Shown here: positions 8,457 to 16,090 of the stretch, piece by piece
Layout: each line of letters starts with the position of its first letter
Position numbering within the stretch: the first letter of the stretch is position 1
Source of the DNA: a bacterium
GTDB taxonomy: Bacteria > Armatimonadota > Fimbriimonadia > Fimbriimonadales > Fimbriimonadaceae
Assembly (NCBI GenBank): GCA_027485645.1
Contig: JAIXQR010000007.1
Coordinates: forward strand, 851,951 to 915,950
Length of the DNA stretch: 64,000 nt
Direction of reading: 5' to 3'
Program-made: the position numbers and the translations under genes
The notes under the pieces: model-generated
Seen by the model: the letters and a program-made list of their open reading frames with translations, nothing else
What the model was told of the DNA's origin: nothing
Database searches by the model: none

Positions 8457-9329
8457 ATGCCAAAGGTCGTCTGGTTCAACGGAACCGTCACTCCATTTGA
8501 GTCCGCTGTCGTGCCCGCGATGGATCACGCTCACCTCTACGGCGACGGAATTTTTGAAGGAATCCGCATCTACGATCGAAAGGTCTTCAAGCTAGACGAG
8601 CACCTTGAGCGGTTCTATCACGGCATCAACTACATGGGCTTTGATATGCCCTACGACTACGCCACCTTGCACGCGGCGATTCTTGACACGTGCCGCGCCG
8701 CAGACATCGACAACGGCTACATTCGCCTAAACGTCACGCGAGGAACCGGCCTTGGATTGGACCCCAAGAAGTTGGAAAGTCGAGCCAACGTGATGATCGG
8801 TATCTCGACCCTCGCGCTGTATCCGGCTGAGTCGTACGAAACCGGCCTCCACGTCGTAACGGCCCCAATTCGCGTCATTTCCCCCGACGCCCTCGACCCA
8901 CGTCTGAAGTGCATCGGTCGCTACGCTGGCAACATCATGGCAAAGCAGTTTGCCAACCGAGCCGGAGCCGGCGAAGCACTCATGCTCAACGCCCAAGGCA
9001 ACATCGCGGAGTGCACCGGCGACAACATCTTCTTGATCCAGAACGGAATCGTGCGCACGCCGCACTCTTCTAGCGGAATCCTCAAGGGCATCACCCGGGA
9101 CACCGTTTTGATGCTGGCAAAGGACGCCGGAATCCCGACGGAAGAAACGACCCTCACCCCGTTCGACCTCAGCGCTTCGTCGGAAGCCTTCCTCACCGGA
9201 ACCGCCGCTGAAGTGATTCCGATGGTCAGCATTGATGAGCGCGTTATCGGCGACGGCAAGCCCGGCCCGATCACTCAGCAACTCATTGCCCTCTTCCGAG
9301 CGCATACGAAAATCGGCACCGCCTTTTGA
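8457..9329 (+). CDS. ilvE: Branched-chain amino acid aminotransferase (fold-type IV PLP enzyme)
   Basis: Catalyses the last step of Ile, Leu and Val synthesis, transferring the amino group from glutamate to branched 2-oxo acids. The 290-residue length and motifs fit IlvE type I: WFNGTVTPFESAVVP and HAHLYGDGIFEGIRIY at the N-terminus; the PLP lysine in RLKCIGRYAGNIMAK (aligned with KAGGNY of the E. coli enzyme); EALMLNAQGNIAECTGDN; GITRDTVLMLAKDAGI; and the cofactor-binding TGTAAEVIP. The ATG at 8457 is chosen because family proteins begin at (M)xxxWFNG, 32 residues inside the longest open frame, and a -10 box is 6 nt upstream. The stop overlaps the next gene's TTG start. Confidence 0.9.
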   Translation: MPKVVWFNGTVTPFESAVVPAMDHAHLYGDGIFEGIRIYDRKVFKLDEHLERFYHGINYMGFDMPYDYATLHAAILDTCRAADIDNGYIRLNVTRGTGLGLDPKKLESRANVMIGISTLALYPAESYETGLHVVTAPIRVISPDALDPRLKCIGRYAGNIMAKQFANRAGAGEALMLNAQGNIAECTGDNIFLIQNGIVRTPHSSSGILKGITRDTVLMLAKDAGIPTEETTLTPFDLSASSEAFLTGTAAEVIPMVSIDERVIGDGKPGPITQQLIALFRAHTKIGTAF

Positions 9330-9613
9330 ACCTGACTTGCTCCGTTTGCGGATCCTCTGCCGTCCTTTCCATTACGGAAAACGGCGAGACCGACGCTGTG
9401 TGCGATGCTTGCGTTCGCAAGCGAGCGCCGTATTCGGGCTTTCCCGACTTCATCGGTGGTTTCAAAAAGGCGGCCCGGCCAACCAAGGTCTGCCCGTACT
9501 GTGAAATCACCGAGGAGAAGGTCGTCGCTACCGGATTGGTCGGATGTCCGCTTTGTTACGTCGCATTAGAATCTGCCGTGGAGTTAGTCCTCAAGTCCGT
9601 TGCCGCGGACTAG
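9326..9613 (+). CDS. McsA-like zinc-ribbon protein
   Basis: A 95-residue protein with four CxxC pairs: CSVC near residue 5, CDAC near 26, CPYC near 56 and CPLC near 75. This spacing resembles McsA, the zinc-binding activator of the McsB protein-arginine kinase in the CtsR heat-shock regulon. The C-terminal UVR motif of McsA is absent or reduced, and no mcsB, ctsR or clpC is nearby, so the protein could instead be a stand-alone zinc-ribbon adaptor. It starts at TTG 9326, overlapping the ilvE stop, so it should be translationally coupled to ilvE. Confidence 0.6.
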   Translation: MNLTCSVCGSSAVLSITENGETDAVCDACVRKRAPYSGFPDFIGGFKKAARPTKVCPYCEITEEKVVATGLVGCPLCYVALESAVELVLKSVAAD

Positions 9614-9638
9614 TCAACCAAACCCGCTCGGAGAACCC

Positions 9639-10361
9639 ATGAAATTCAGAACTCTCAATGCATTCGTGCTCACGTTAGCCACCGTATTTCTGCTGGCTGG
9701 CTGTGGAGGCGGCGGTGGCGGGACGACGCCAAGATCGACCGTGAAGGTCATCAACGCGATCCCTGATCTCGGAACGAGCCTGGAAACGCAGATTAACGGC
9801 CTTGCCGCCGGAACCACCGCGACTTACCTTGCGGATAATGCGTTCTTCTCGATCGAGCCAGCCGACGTCGATTTGGCGATCAAGGAGACCGGAGCCGTCG
9901 AGGACCTCGACATCATCGCCAACGTTTTCAACTCCGATGCTTCCTACATCGTCGCAGGAATGGGCATCAAGAACTTCGGCACCGAGTTCGAAAAGCGGCC
10001 CCGAATTGGCCTTTTTGAAGTGAACCGCGCCGAGCCAAACGGCAGCAAAGCGCGCGTATTCGTCCTGAACGCGCTTACCGGCCCCACCGAGTTTCCGAGC
10101 CCTACCCTCGACTTCCAAGACGGAGACCTCCCCCGTTTCCCGTTCACCGACATCGAGTTCTCAAAAGCGAAAGTGCTGACCGTGGATACCGGCACCTACA
10201 CCTACGAGGCCAGAGCGAACGATTCTGAATTGGTCTACGCTTCCTCTTCCCTCACCTTCGAAAGCGGCAAGGTCTACTTTGCCGTTGTGAGCGGAATCGT
10301 GAACGGATCGGGCGCGTCTGCCCCGACAATTCGGGTGTTCGAACTCCCCGTAGTTGACTGA
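9639..10361 (+). CDS. DUF4397 domain lipoprotein
   Basis: A 240-residue secreted lipoprotein. The signal peptide ends in a clear lipobox (FLLAGC), followed by a run of six glycines and a Thr/Pro linker. The mature part carries the DUF4397 signature near its start (VKVINAIPDLGTSLETQING) and is all-beta in character, ending with VYFAVVSGIVNGSG and IRVFELPVV. DUF4397 is an immunoglobulin-like domain frequent in cell-surface proteins of bacteria; its ligand is unknown. The ATG at 9639 is preferred to an in-frame start at 9600 because it begins directly at the signal peptide, after CGGAGAA. Confidence 0.8.
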   Translation: MKFRTLNAFVLTLATVFLLAGCGGGGGGTTPRSTVKVINAIPDLGTSLETQINGLAAGTTATYLADNAFFSIEPADVDLAIKETGAVEDLDIIANVFNSDASYIVAGMGIKNFGTEFEKRPRIGLFEVNRAEPNGSKARVFVLNALTGPTEFPSPTLDFQDGDLPRFPFTDIEFSKAKVLTVDTGTYTYEARANDSELVYASSSLTFESGKVYFAVVSGIVNGSGASAPTIRVFELPVVD

Positions 10362-10382
10362 TCTGCCCGCTTGCGGTAACGT
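10354..10382 (+). promoter_or_regulatory. Complete sigma-70-type promoter ahead of the BNR protein gene
   Basis: TTGACT (10354-10359), a 17-nt spacer, TAACGT (10377-10382), then 6 nt to the ATG at 10389. It is one of two complete examples of the leaderless pattern seen in the window. The -35 overlaps the end of the preceding lipoprotein gene. Confidence 0.6.
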
Positions 10383-10388
10383 TCCGCG

Positions 10389-13300
10389 ATGGGCGTACCT
10401 CGTCACCTCAAGCGAATCCCGGTCCTGGGAATCGTCACCCTCCTAGCTTTCAGTGCATCGGCCCTAGCTCAAACCGTTCCGCCCGAGGCATACAGTGGCC
10501 TCAAGTGGCGAGAAATTGGGCCCTTCCGAGGCGGTCGCTCCCTTGCCGTCGCCGGTAGCACCCAGCGCCCAAATGAGTACTTCTTCGGCGCAACCGGCGG
10601 GGGCGTTTGGAAGACGATCGATGCAGGAAAGTCTTGGAAGCCGGTATCTGACGGATTCTTCACCACCGCTTCCATTGGCGCTCTTGCGGTGGCTCCGTCC
10701 AACCCCGACATCATCGTCGCCGGAACCGGCGAGCGCGACATCCGAGGCAATATTTCCCACGGTGATGGCGTCTATAAGTCCACCGACGCTGGCAAGACTT
10801 GGCAAAAGATCGGCCTCGAAGCCGCCCAGTCCATCGCCCGAGTCGTCATTCACCCGACAAACCCCGATGTCATTTACGTCGCTGCCCTAGGTCACATCTA
10901 TGCCCACCCGAAGGTGAAGCCCAGCTACGACCGTGGTGTTTACAAAACCGTTGATGGCGGCAAAACGTGGACCCACATCCTTCCTGGAGACGCTCGTACC
11001 GGCGCGGTGAACATCGTCCTAGATCCGCAAAACCCAGACATCATCCTCGCCGCCATGTGGGAAGCCTGGCGCAGCCCATACACGATGAACAGCGGCGGCC
11101 CCGGCTCGAAACTGATGAAGTCGACCAACGGCGGCAAGTCTTGGACCGACCTCAGCCGAAAGAAAGGAATGCCCGAAGGTGTCCACGGCAAAATCGGCAT
11201 GGCCATTTCGCCCGTCGATTCGAAGCGCTACTACGCCATCGTCGAAGCGCTTGAAGGCGGAATCCTGAAGTCCGACGACGCAGGCGAAACCTGGGAGAAG
11301 GTCAATGACGACCGAAATTGGCGACAACGCGCCTGGTACTACACCCACATCTTCGCCGATCCAAAGGAGAAGGAAGGCGTGTACGTCCTCAACGTCGGCG
11401 CGGGCAAAAGCACAGACGGCGGCAAGAAATTCGCTGGCCTAAGAACTCCCCACTCCGACAATCACGATCTTTGGATCGCCCCGGACAATCCGAACCGAAT
11501 GATCAACGCCAACGATGGTGGCGCAAACGTCAGCGTCGATGGCGGAAAGACCTGGACCGAGCAAACCTTCCCTACCGCCCAGTTCTATCACGTCAGCACG
11601 GACAACGCCTTCCCCTACCGCATCCTCGGTGCGCAGCAAGACAACAGCACTATCCGAATCCCGAGCCGAACCCAAGGCGCCGGCATCGGCCTCACCGACT
11701 GGACGAGCACCGCGGGTGGCGAAAGCGGCTATGTCGCGGCGAAGCCGAACGACCCCGATTTGGTCTTCGGCGGTAGCTATGGCGGCGACCTCAGTTGGTT
11801 TAATCACCGAACCGACCAAAGCGGCAGCGTCGACCCATGGCCCGACAACCCGATGGGACACGGTGCCATCGACCTCGTCCAACGATTCCAGTGGACCTAC
11901 CCCATCGTCTTTTCCCCGCACAATCCAAACCTGCTGTACACCTGCTCGCAGTTTGTTTTGAAGACCACAAACAACGGCCAAAGTTGGACCAAGATCAGCC
12001 CTGATCTGACCCGGAATGACCCCAGCACGATGGGACCATCCGGCGGGCCAATCACGAAGGACAACACGAGCGTCGAGTACTACGGCACGGTCTTCACCGT
12101 TGCCGAATCGCCCAAGAAGCGCGGCACCATTTGGGCCGGATCGGATGATGGCCTCGTTCACATCACCCACGACGGCGGAAAGTCTTGGACCAAAATCACG
12201 CCGAAAGGAGTGCCAGATTGGGCCCTCATCAGCATGGTCGATGCGTCTCCGCACAAAGCAGGAACCGCCTACCTCGCCGTGGACAACCACGAGAACGACG
12301 ACCTGCGACCCTACGCCTTCCGAACCGACGACTTCGGCAAAACTTGGACGTCCATCACCAATGGCCTGCCCAACAATGCCTTCCTCCGCGTGATCCGTGA
12401 GGACAAGAAGCGCCCAGGCTTGCTCTACGCCGGCACCGAAGTTGGCATCTACGTTAGCTTTGATAACGGATCCAACTGGCAATCGCTGGCCCTAAACATG
12501 CCCGTCGTTCCGGTTCACGACCTTGCTTGGAAAGACGATGACCTCATCGCCGCGACCCACGGCCGATCGTTCTGGGTCCTCGATGACCTTTCCCCGCTGC
12601 AGCAACTTGCACCAAGCCAGAAGCTCGACAAACCGATCCTCTTCGCTCCGCGAGACAGCTACGCCGTCCGCTGGGGCGGCCGCGGAAATGCCGCCACTGG
12701 CGCGGGCGCAAACCCGCTGAGCGGAGTGGTCATTAGCTACTACCTGCCCAAGAAAGCCGAAAAAGTCTCGCTCGAGTTCTCCGGTGCGGACGGCAAAGTC
12801 TTCCAGACCGTAGCCGTTGCTCCTAGCGAAGCCGGATTCCAGCGAACCTCCGCGTTCTTGCAAGAATCATCTTGGAAGTCCGTTCCAGGCATGATCCTTT
12901 GGGGCGCGTTCCCAAGCTCGCTGACCATGCCACCGGGCAAGTACACCGTTCACCTCACCGTTGACGGCGTCAAGCAATCCGCCACCTTCAACTGGAAGCA
13001 CGATCCGCGCATCCCCGCCACCGAAAAGGACCTGCAAGAGAAGCACATCTTCTTGAAGCAGATCGCGAAGAGGACCGACGACGCGAATAACGCCGTTCTC
13101 GAAATCCGCCGCGTGCGCGATGCGTTCGCCGGAAAGAAGACGGAAGCCAGTGCGAAGGGCCTCACCGCAATCGTCACCGAGATCGATAACCTTTCCGCGA
13201 TGCTCACTCGCATCGAAGAAGCGATCTATCAGACCAAGAACCGCAGCGGACAAGACCCTCTGAACTACCCAATTCGACTCAACAACCGAATCGGGGCGCT

Positions 13301-13496
13301 CATGAACGTGGTCCAAAGCGGAGCCGGGCGACCCACCGCCCAGTCGCGCGAGGTCTACAAGATGCTCTCCGACCTTCTCGATCTTCAGCTGCGAAACATG
13401 TCCAAAATCCTGACCGCGTTCATGGAGACCAACGACAAGCTCAAGCAGAACCAGATCGCCGAAGTACCGATCACCCTGCCAAAGTTCGACAAGTAA
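10389..13496 (+). CDS. Secreted BNR/VPS10-like beta-propeller protein
   Basis: A 1035-residue exported protein. The signal peptide (about residues 1-27, ending SALAQ) is followed by a very large beta-propeller made of BNR/Asp-box repeats: GVWKTIDAGKSW, GVYKSTDAGKTW, GVYKTVDGGKTW, KSDDAGETWEK, SVDGGKTWTE, HDGGKSWTK, RTDDFGKTWTS and SFDNGSNWQS. These repeats also occur in sialidases and sortilin/VPS10 proteins. A C-terminal beta-sandwich region (about 750-870) precedes a helical tail with an alternating acidic/basic pattern. Proteins of this size and order are usually annotated as glycosyl hydrolase or sortilin-like, but no catalytic residues can be assigned, so a binding or scaffold function at the surface is equally likely. 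Confidence 0.8.
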   Translation: MGVPRHLKRIPVLGIVTLLAFSASALAQTVPPEAYSGLKWREIGPFRGGRSLAVAGSTQRPNEYFFGATGGGVWKTIDAGKSWKPVSDGFFTTASIGALAVAPSNPDIIVAGTGERDIRGNISHGDGVYKSTDAGKTWQKIGLEAAQSIARVVIHPTNPDVIYVAALGHIYAHPKVKPSYDRGVYKTVDGGKTWTHILPGDARTGAVNIVLDPQNPDIILAAMWEAWRSPYTMNSGGPGSKLMKSTNGGKSWTDLSRKKGMPEGVHGKIGMAISPVDSKRYYAIVEALEGGILKSDDAGETWEKVNDDRNWRQRAWYYTHIFADPKEKEGVYVLNVGAGKSTDGGKKFAGLRTPHSDNHDLWIAPDNPNRMINANDGGANVSVDGGKTWTEQTFPTAQFYHVSTDNAFPYRILGAQQDNSTIRIPSRTQGAGIGLTDWTSTAGGESGYVAAKPNDPDLVFGGSYGGDLSWFNHRTDQSGSVDPWPDNPMGHGAIDLVQRFQWTYPIVFSPHNPNLLYTCSQFVLKTTNNGQSWTKISPDLTRNDPSTMGPSGGPITKDNTSVEYYGTVFTVAESPKKRGTIWAGSDDGLVHITHDGGKSWTKITPKGVPDWALISMVDASPHKAGTAYLAVDNHENDDLRPYAFRTDDFGKTWTSITNGLPNNAFLRVIREDKKRPGLLYAGTEVGIYVSFDNGSNWQSLALNMPVVPVHDLAWKDDDLIAATHGRSFWVLDDLSPLQQLAPSQKLDKPILFAPRDSYAVRWGGRGNAATGAGANPLSGVVISYYLPKKAEKVSLEFSGADGKVFQTVAVAPSEAGFQRTSAFLQESSWKSVPGMILWGAFPSSLTMPPGKYTVHLTVDGVKQSATFNWKHDPRIPATEKDLQEKHIFLKQIAKRTDDANNAVLEIRRVRDAFAGKKTEASAKGLTAIVTEIDNLSAMLTRIEEAIYQTKNRSGQDPLNYPIRLNNRIGALMNVVQSGAGRPTAQSREVYKMLSDLLDLQLRNMSKILTAFMETNDKLKQNQIAEVPITLPKFDK

Positions 13497-13515
13497 CGGA
13501 AATTGCCGGTATTTG

Positions 13516-13549
13516 GGCCCTGCCGAAGACAACGTGCTTCGGCAGGGCC
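13516..13549 (+). terminator. Hairpin between the BNR gene and the sigma factor gene
   Basis: A perfect 13-bp stem (GGCCCTGCCGAAG and its complement) with an 8-nt loop, 20 bp after the stop of the propeller gene. No U-tract follows, so it may be an atypical terminator or simply an RNA-stabilising hairpin. Confidence 0.45.
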
Positions 13550-13607
13550 GTCATCATGTTAAACTACCAACCCGCGCACCGATCATATCGGAGCGTTCGT
13601 CCTTCCT

Positions 13608-14150
13608 ATGCCGAATGACGCACCGCGAGAATCTCTGGCCGAAAAACGATTGCTTAAGGCTCTGTCCGAAGGCGATCCGAACGCGCTTGGCCAAATATAT
13701 GAGATTTATGGTGAGCGAATTTTTCGCTTCACCTACCGCTTTTTGGGCAACCGTACCGACGCTGAGGATGCGACGGCGGAAACCTTCCTGCGAGTGTTAC
13801 GACGTTCGGCAGAGCTTCGAGCTGATGGCGCGTTTAAAACGTGGCTTTTTCGAATCGCTCGAAACTTATGCATCGATAAGCTGCGGCAACACAAGCTCCT
13901 GGAGCTGCCGCCCGACACGCCACTTGAGGGATCAGAAGAGCGAACAACCCTACGGGTTACCGTTCATGCCGCCCTCAATCAACTCCCGCAGGAGTATCAA
14001 GACCCGCTGGTCTTATGCGATCTCGAAGATCTTAGTGCGCAAGAAGCCGCAAACATCTTAGAGATTAGTGTTCCGGCGCTGAAAAGCCGACTATACAGGG
14101 GGAGAAAGGCCCTCCGAGATAAGTTGGGCAGCCTCATGGAAGGTACGTAA
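13608..14150 (+). CDS. ECF-type RNA polymerase sigma factor
   Basis: A 180-residue sigma-70 family protein of the extracytoplasmic-function class. Region 2 is clear (IYEIYGERIFRFTYRFLGNR, then TDAEDATAETFLRVLRR and TWLFRIARNLCIDKLRQ), as is region 4 (LNQLPQEYQDPLVL, then LSAQEAANILEISVPALKS with RLYRGRKALRDKL). It should direct RNA polymerase to a small stress or envelope regulon. The following gene starts at its stop codon (TAATG), so the 95-residue product is a natural candidate partner or anti-sigma factor. No ECF binding motif was identified upstream. Confidence 0.88.
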   Translation: MPNDAPRESLAEKRLLKALSEGDPNALGQIYEIYGERIFRFTYRFLGNRTDAEDATAETFLRVLRRSAELRADGAFKTWLFRIARNLCIDKLRQHKLLELPPDTPLEGSEERTTLRVTVHAALNQLPQEYQDPLVLCDLEDLSAQEAANILEISVPALKSRLYRGRKALRDKLGSLMEGT

Positions 14151-14437
14151 TGAAAACTGATTTACATAAAAAGCTCGTAGACCTGTACGCAGGGAGGGAA
14201 CTTCCCTCGGAGTTGAACGAAGACCTAGAAATGGCTGCGTTCAACGATGCGGAACTTTCGCACGATATGTCGACCCTTCGACAAACCGTGGATCTGTTGA
14301 AAAACGATCCAGGTCCGGAGTTCACCGAAGAAAGCTACCAACGCGTGCTCATGAAGATTTACGCCCGAGGCGGAAACATCGAACCACGCGCGGCAACGCC
14401 GATCCATATGCAGTACCAACTGCCAATGCAAGGCTAA
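14150..14437 (+). CDS. Small protein coupled to the ECF sigma factor
   Basis: A 95-residue soluble protein overlapping the sigma factor stop by one base (TAATG), so the two are translationally coupled. It is mostly helical and acidic in its first half (LNEDLEMAAFNDAELSHDMS), with YQRVLMKIYARGG later, and has a Pro/Gln-rich end. There is no transmembrane helix and no HxxxCxxC zinc motif, so it is not a classical ZAS anti-sigma factor. The position strongly suggests a regulator of the sigma factor, but that is inference from synteny only. Confidence 0.6.
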   Translation: MKTDLHKKLVDLYAGRELPSELNEDLEMAAFNDAELSHDMSTLRQTVDLLKNDPGPEFTEESYQRVLMKIYARGGNIEPRAATPIHMQYQLPMQG

Positions 14438-14483
14438 GTAATCTCATGCGAACCCGGCAGCAAACCAAACAAACCCGACTTCT

Positions 14484-15587
14484 ATGAAGTTTCAATGCCC
14501 TCGAAAGGAATTCTTTGAAGCAGTGAGCGCGGCAAACGCCGCGTCCAGCGCTCGTACCCCCGTCTCGATCCTTCAGCACCTGAAGATCAAGGCCAGCTCA
14601 TCTGGCATCACCATCACCGGATGTGATGGCGAAATGTGGGTCGTGCGAGACGTTGCCTGTTTGGTTGAGGACCCAGGCGAACTCTGCCTGCCGGCGAAAA
14701 CGCTCACCCAAATCGTCAGCCAACTTCCAGATGGCGATCTCGAGCTGTTCACCCTTCCCGACCACGGCGCGATGCTCGTGCAGTCGAAGTCGGAATACCG
14801 ACTACCGACCCTGGAAGCGGAAGACTTCCCCGACGTACCTGTCTTCATGGGCGAAGCCGAACTGAAGCTGCCCTTGGGCGAACTTCGACAAGCCGTCGAC
14901 TCGGTTGCCTATGCGGTTTCCACCGACAACCATCGACAGGTCCTGACCGGCGTTCTGTTCTCCTACAACGGAGACATCCTTACCCTCGTCGCCACCGACA
15001 CCCACCGCCTCGCCGTCCGACGGATTTCGAAGCCGGGAATCGGCAGCCAAGTCACCGCCATCGTTCCAGATAAGGCTCTCCGAGCCATCAAGAACCTGCC
15101 GCTGGCCGACGACATCGAGATCACCCTGAGCTTTGATTCCGTCCGCGTTGGCGTCGAATCGACAGGTGCGACCGTCGTTTCGCAGCTTCTCGCCGGAACC
15201 TATCCGAACTGGGAGCGAGTCGTCCCGAGCGAATTCACCCGAACCTGGAGCGTTGAAAGCGACCAGCTTTATGAAAAGGTTCGCCGAGCCATGATCCTTG
15301 CCCAAGACAACGCCAACCGCGTTCGATTCAAGGGCGATGGCGACCAGATCGTGATTGCTGCTCGAAGCGAAGAAAAGGGCGAAGCCAAGGAAGAAATCCC
15401 AATGATTCCTTCGAACGGCGACCTCGAAATCGCCTTCAATGGCAAGTACGTCACCGACTTCCTGGGCGCCGTAGATGGCCCTGGAGTTCGTGTCGAAATG
15501 ACCGAAAGTTCACGGCCCGCCGTATTCCGACCGGCCGAAGATGACAGCGAATACTTCTGCGTCATCATGCCAATGGCCTTGGCCTAA
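14484..15587 (+). CDS. dnaN: DNA polymerase III beta subunit (sliding clamp)
   Basis: Forms the ring that tethers DNA polymerase III to DNA. The 367-residue length fits. The three-domain clamp is recognisable: domain 1 starts MKFQCPRKEFFEAVSAANAA and has LQHLKIKASSSGITITGCD; domain 2 carries LRQAVDSVAYAVSTDNHRQ and LTGVLFSYNGDIL with LVATDTHRLAV; domain 3 ends with PAVFRPAEDDSEYFCVIMP. No dnaA, recF or gyrB is adjacent, so this is not the classic oriC-type dnaA-dnaN cluster. A 46-bp gap separates it from the sigma-factor gene pair. Confidence 0.95.
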   Translation: MKFQCPRKEFFEAVSAANAASSARTPVSILQHLKIKASSSGITITGCDGEMWVVRDVACLVEDPGELCLPAKTLTQIVSQLPDGDLELFTLPDHGAMLVQSKSEYRLPTLEAEDFPDVPVFMGEAELKLPLGELRQAVDSVAYAVSTDNHRQVLTGVLFSYNGDILTLVATDTHRLAVRRISKPGIGSQVTAIVPDKALRAIKNLPLADDIEITLSFDSVRVGVESTGATVVSQLLAGTYPNWERVVPSEFTRTWSVESDQLYEKVRRAMILAQDNANRVRFKGDGDQIVIAARSEEKGEAKEEIPMIPSNGDLEIAFNGKYVTDFLGAVDGPGVRVEMTESSRPAVFRPAEDDSEYFCVIMPMALA

Positions 15588-15596
15588 AGACAAAAA

Positions 15597-16013
15597 TTAG
15601 TGTTGGTGGGAACAGTGCTTCCCACCGCACTGATGCTGCATCCGCTGGTTCACCAAGTGAAACGCGACTAGCGCCAGCCCGGCCGTTACGCTGACCACTG
15701 TTTTGGCAATTTCTCCGCCTCCAGCGACTTCCGTACCGTCGTGCGAATGTGGAAACGCAAACTGCCGCACGATGAGCAAACCGATTCCCAGCACGAAGAT
15801 CCACGCCGGAATCATGCTGTGGTGCCGCCGGTGGCCATGAATCAGCGCCGCTAGACCGACCGTCACCGCAACCCCAAGAAACACGTACTCGGCGGGCTCC
15901 GAAGCGACAAATCCTAGCCCCGCTACGCTGAGCAAACCCAGCGCAAGACCGGTGAGCAAGCAATGAACCGCACAGACGGTGCTGGCCACCGCCCCCAATT
16001 GGTCTAGGTTCAT
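15597..16013 (-). CDS. MerC-domain membrane protein with a metal-binding tail
   Basis: A 138-residue protein with four hydrophobic helices. It opens with MNLDQLGAVAS and the CAVHC pair typical of MerC mercury-transport proteins. A His-rich loop (HGHRRHHSM), another His patch (FPHSHDG) and a C-terminal CGGKHCSHQH tail could bind thiophilic or transition metals. No merR, merA or merT is nearby. The ATG at 16013 is chosen over a start 15 codons upstream because the MerC domain begins there. The promoter region contains a 17-bp palindrome with CsoR-type features, consistent with metal-responsive control. The transported metal cannot be told from sequence. Confidence 0.75.
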   Translation of the reverse strand: MNLDQLGAVASTVCAVHCLLTGLALGLLSVAGLGFVASEPAEYVFLGVAVTVGLAALIHGHRRHHSMIPAWIFVLGIGLLIVRQFAFPHSHDGTEVAGGGEIAKTVVSVTAGLALVAFHLVNQRMQHQCGGKHCSHQH

Positions 16014-16031
16014 TCGCTTCACAACAGAAAT

Positions 16032-16048
16032 ATACCCTAGCAGGGTAT
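16032..16048. promoter_or_regulatory. CsoR/RcnR-like palindrome in the MerC promoter
   Basis: ATACCCTAGCAGGGTAT has perfect 7-bp arms and a 3-nt centre. Its TACCC...GGGTA architecture is that of copper/nickel-sensing CsoR-RcnR family operators. It overlaps a TATATT -10 (16029-16034, minus) for the MerC gene. No CsoR-family gene was seen in the window. Confidence 0.5.
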
Positions 16049-16077
16049 CAGCCACCAAGCATTTCGGCCCAATCCGT

Positions 16078-16083
16078 TATAGT
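16078..16083 (+). promoter_or_regulatory. -10 box of a leaderless promoter for the DASS transporter
   Basis: TATAGT lies 7 nt before the ATG at 16091; no ribosome site intervenes. Confidence 0.45.
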
Positions 16084-16090
16084 GAACTCG

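Noticed and set aside
11439..12482. Long minus-strand open frame inside the BNR protein gene
   Set aside because: Shadow of the real plus-strand gene; no domain or start support.
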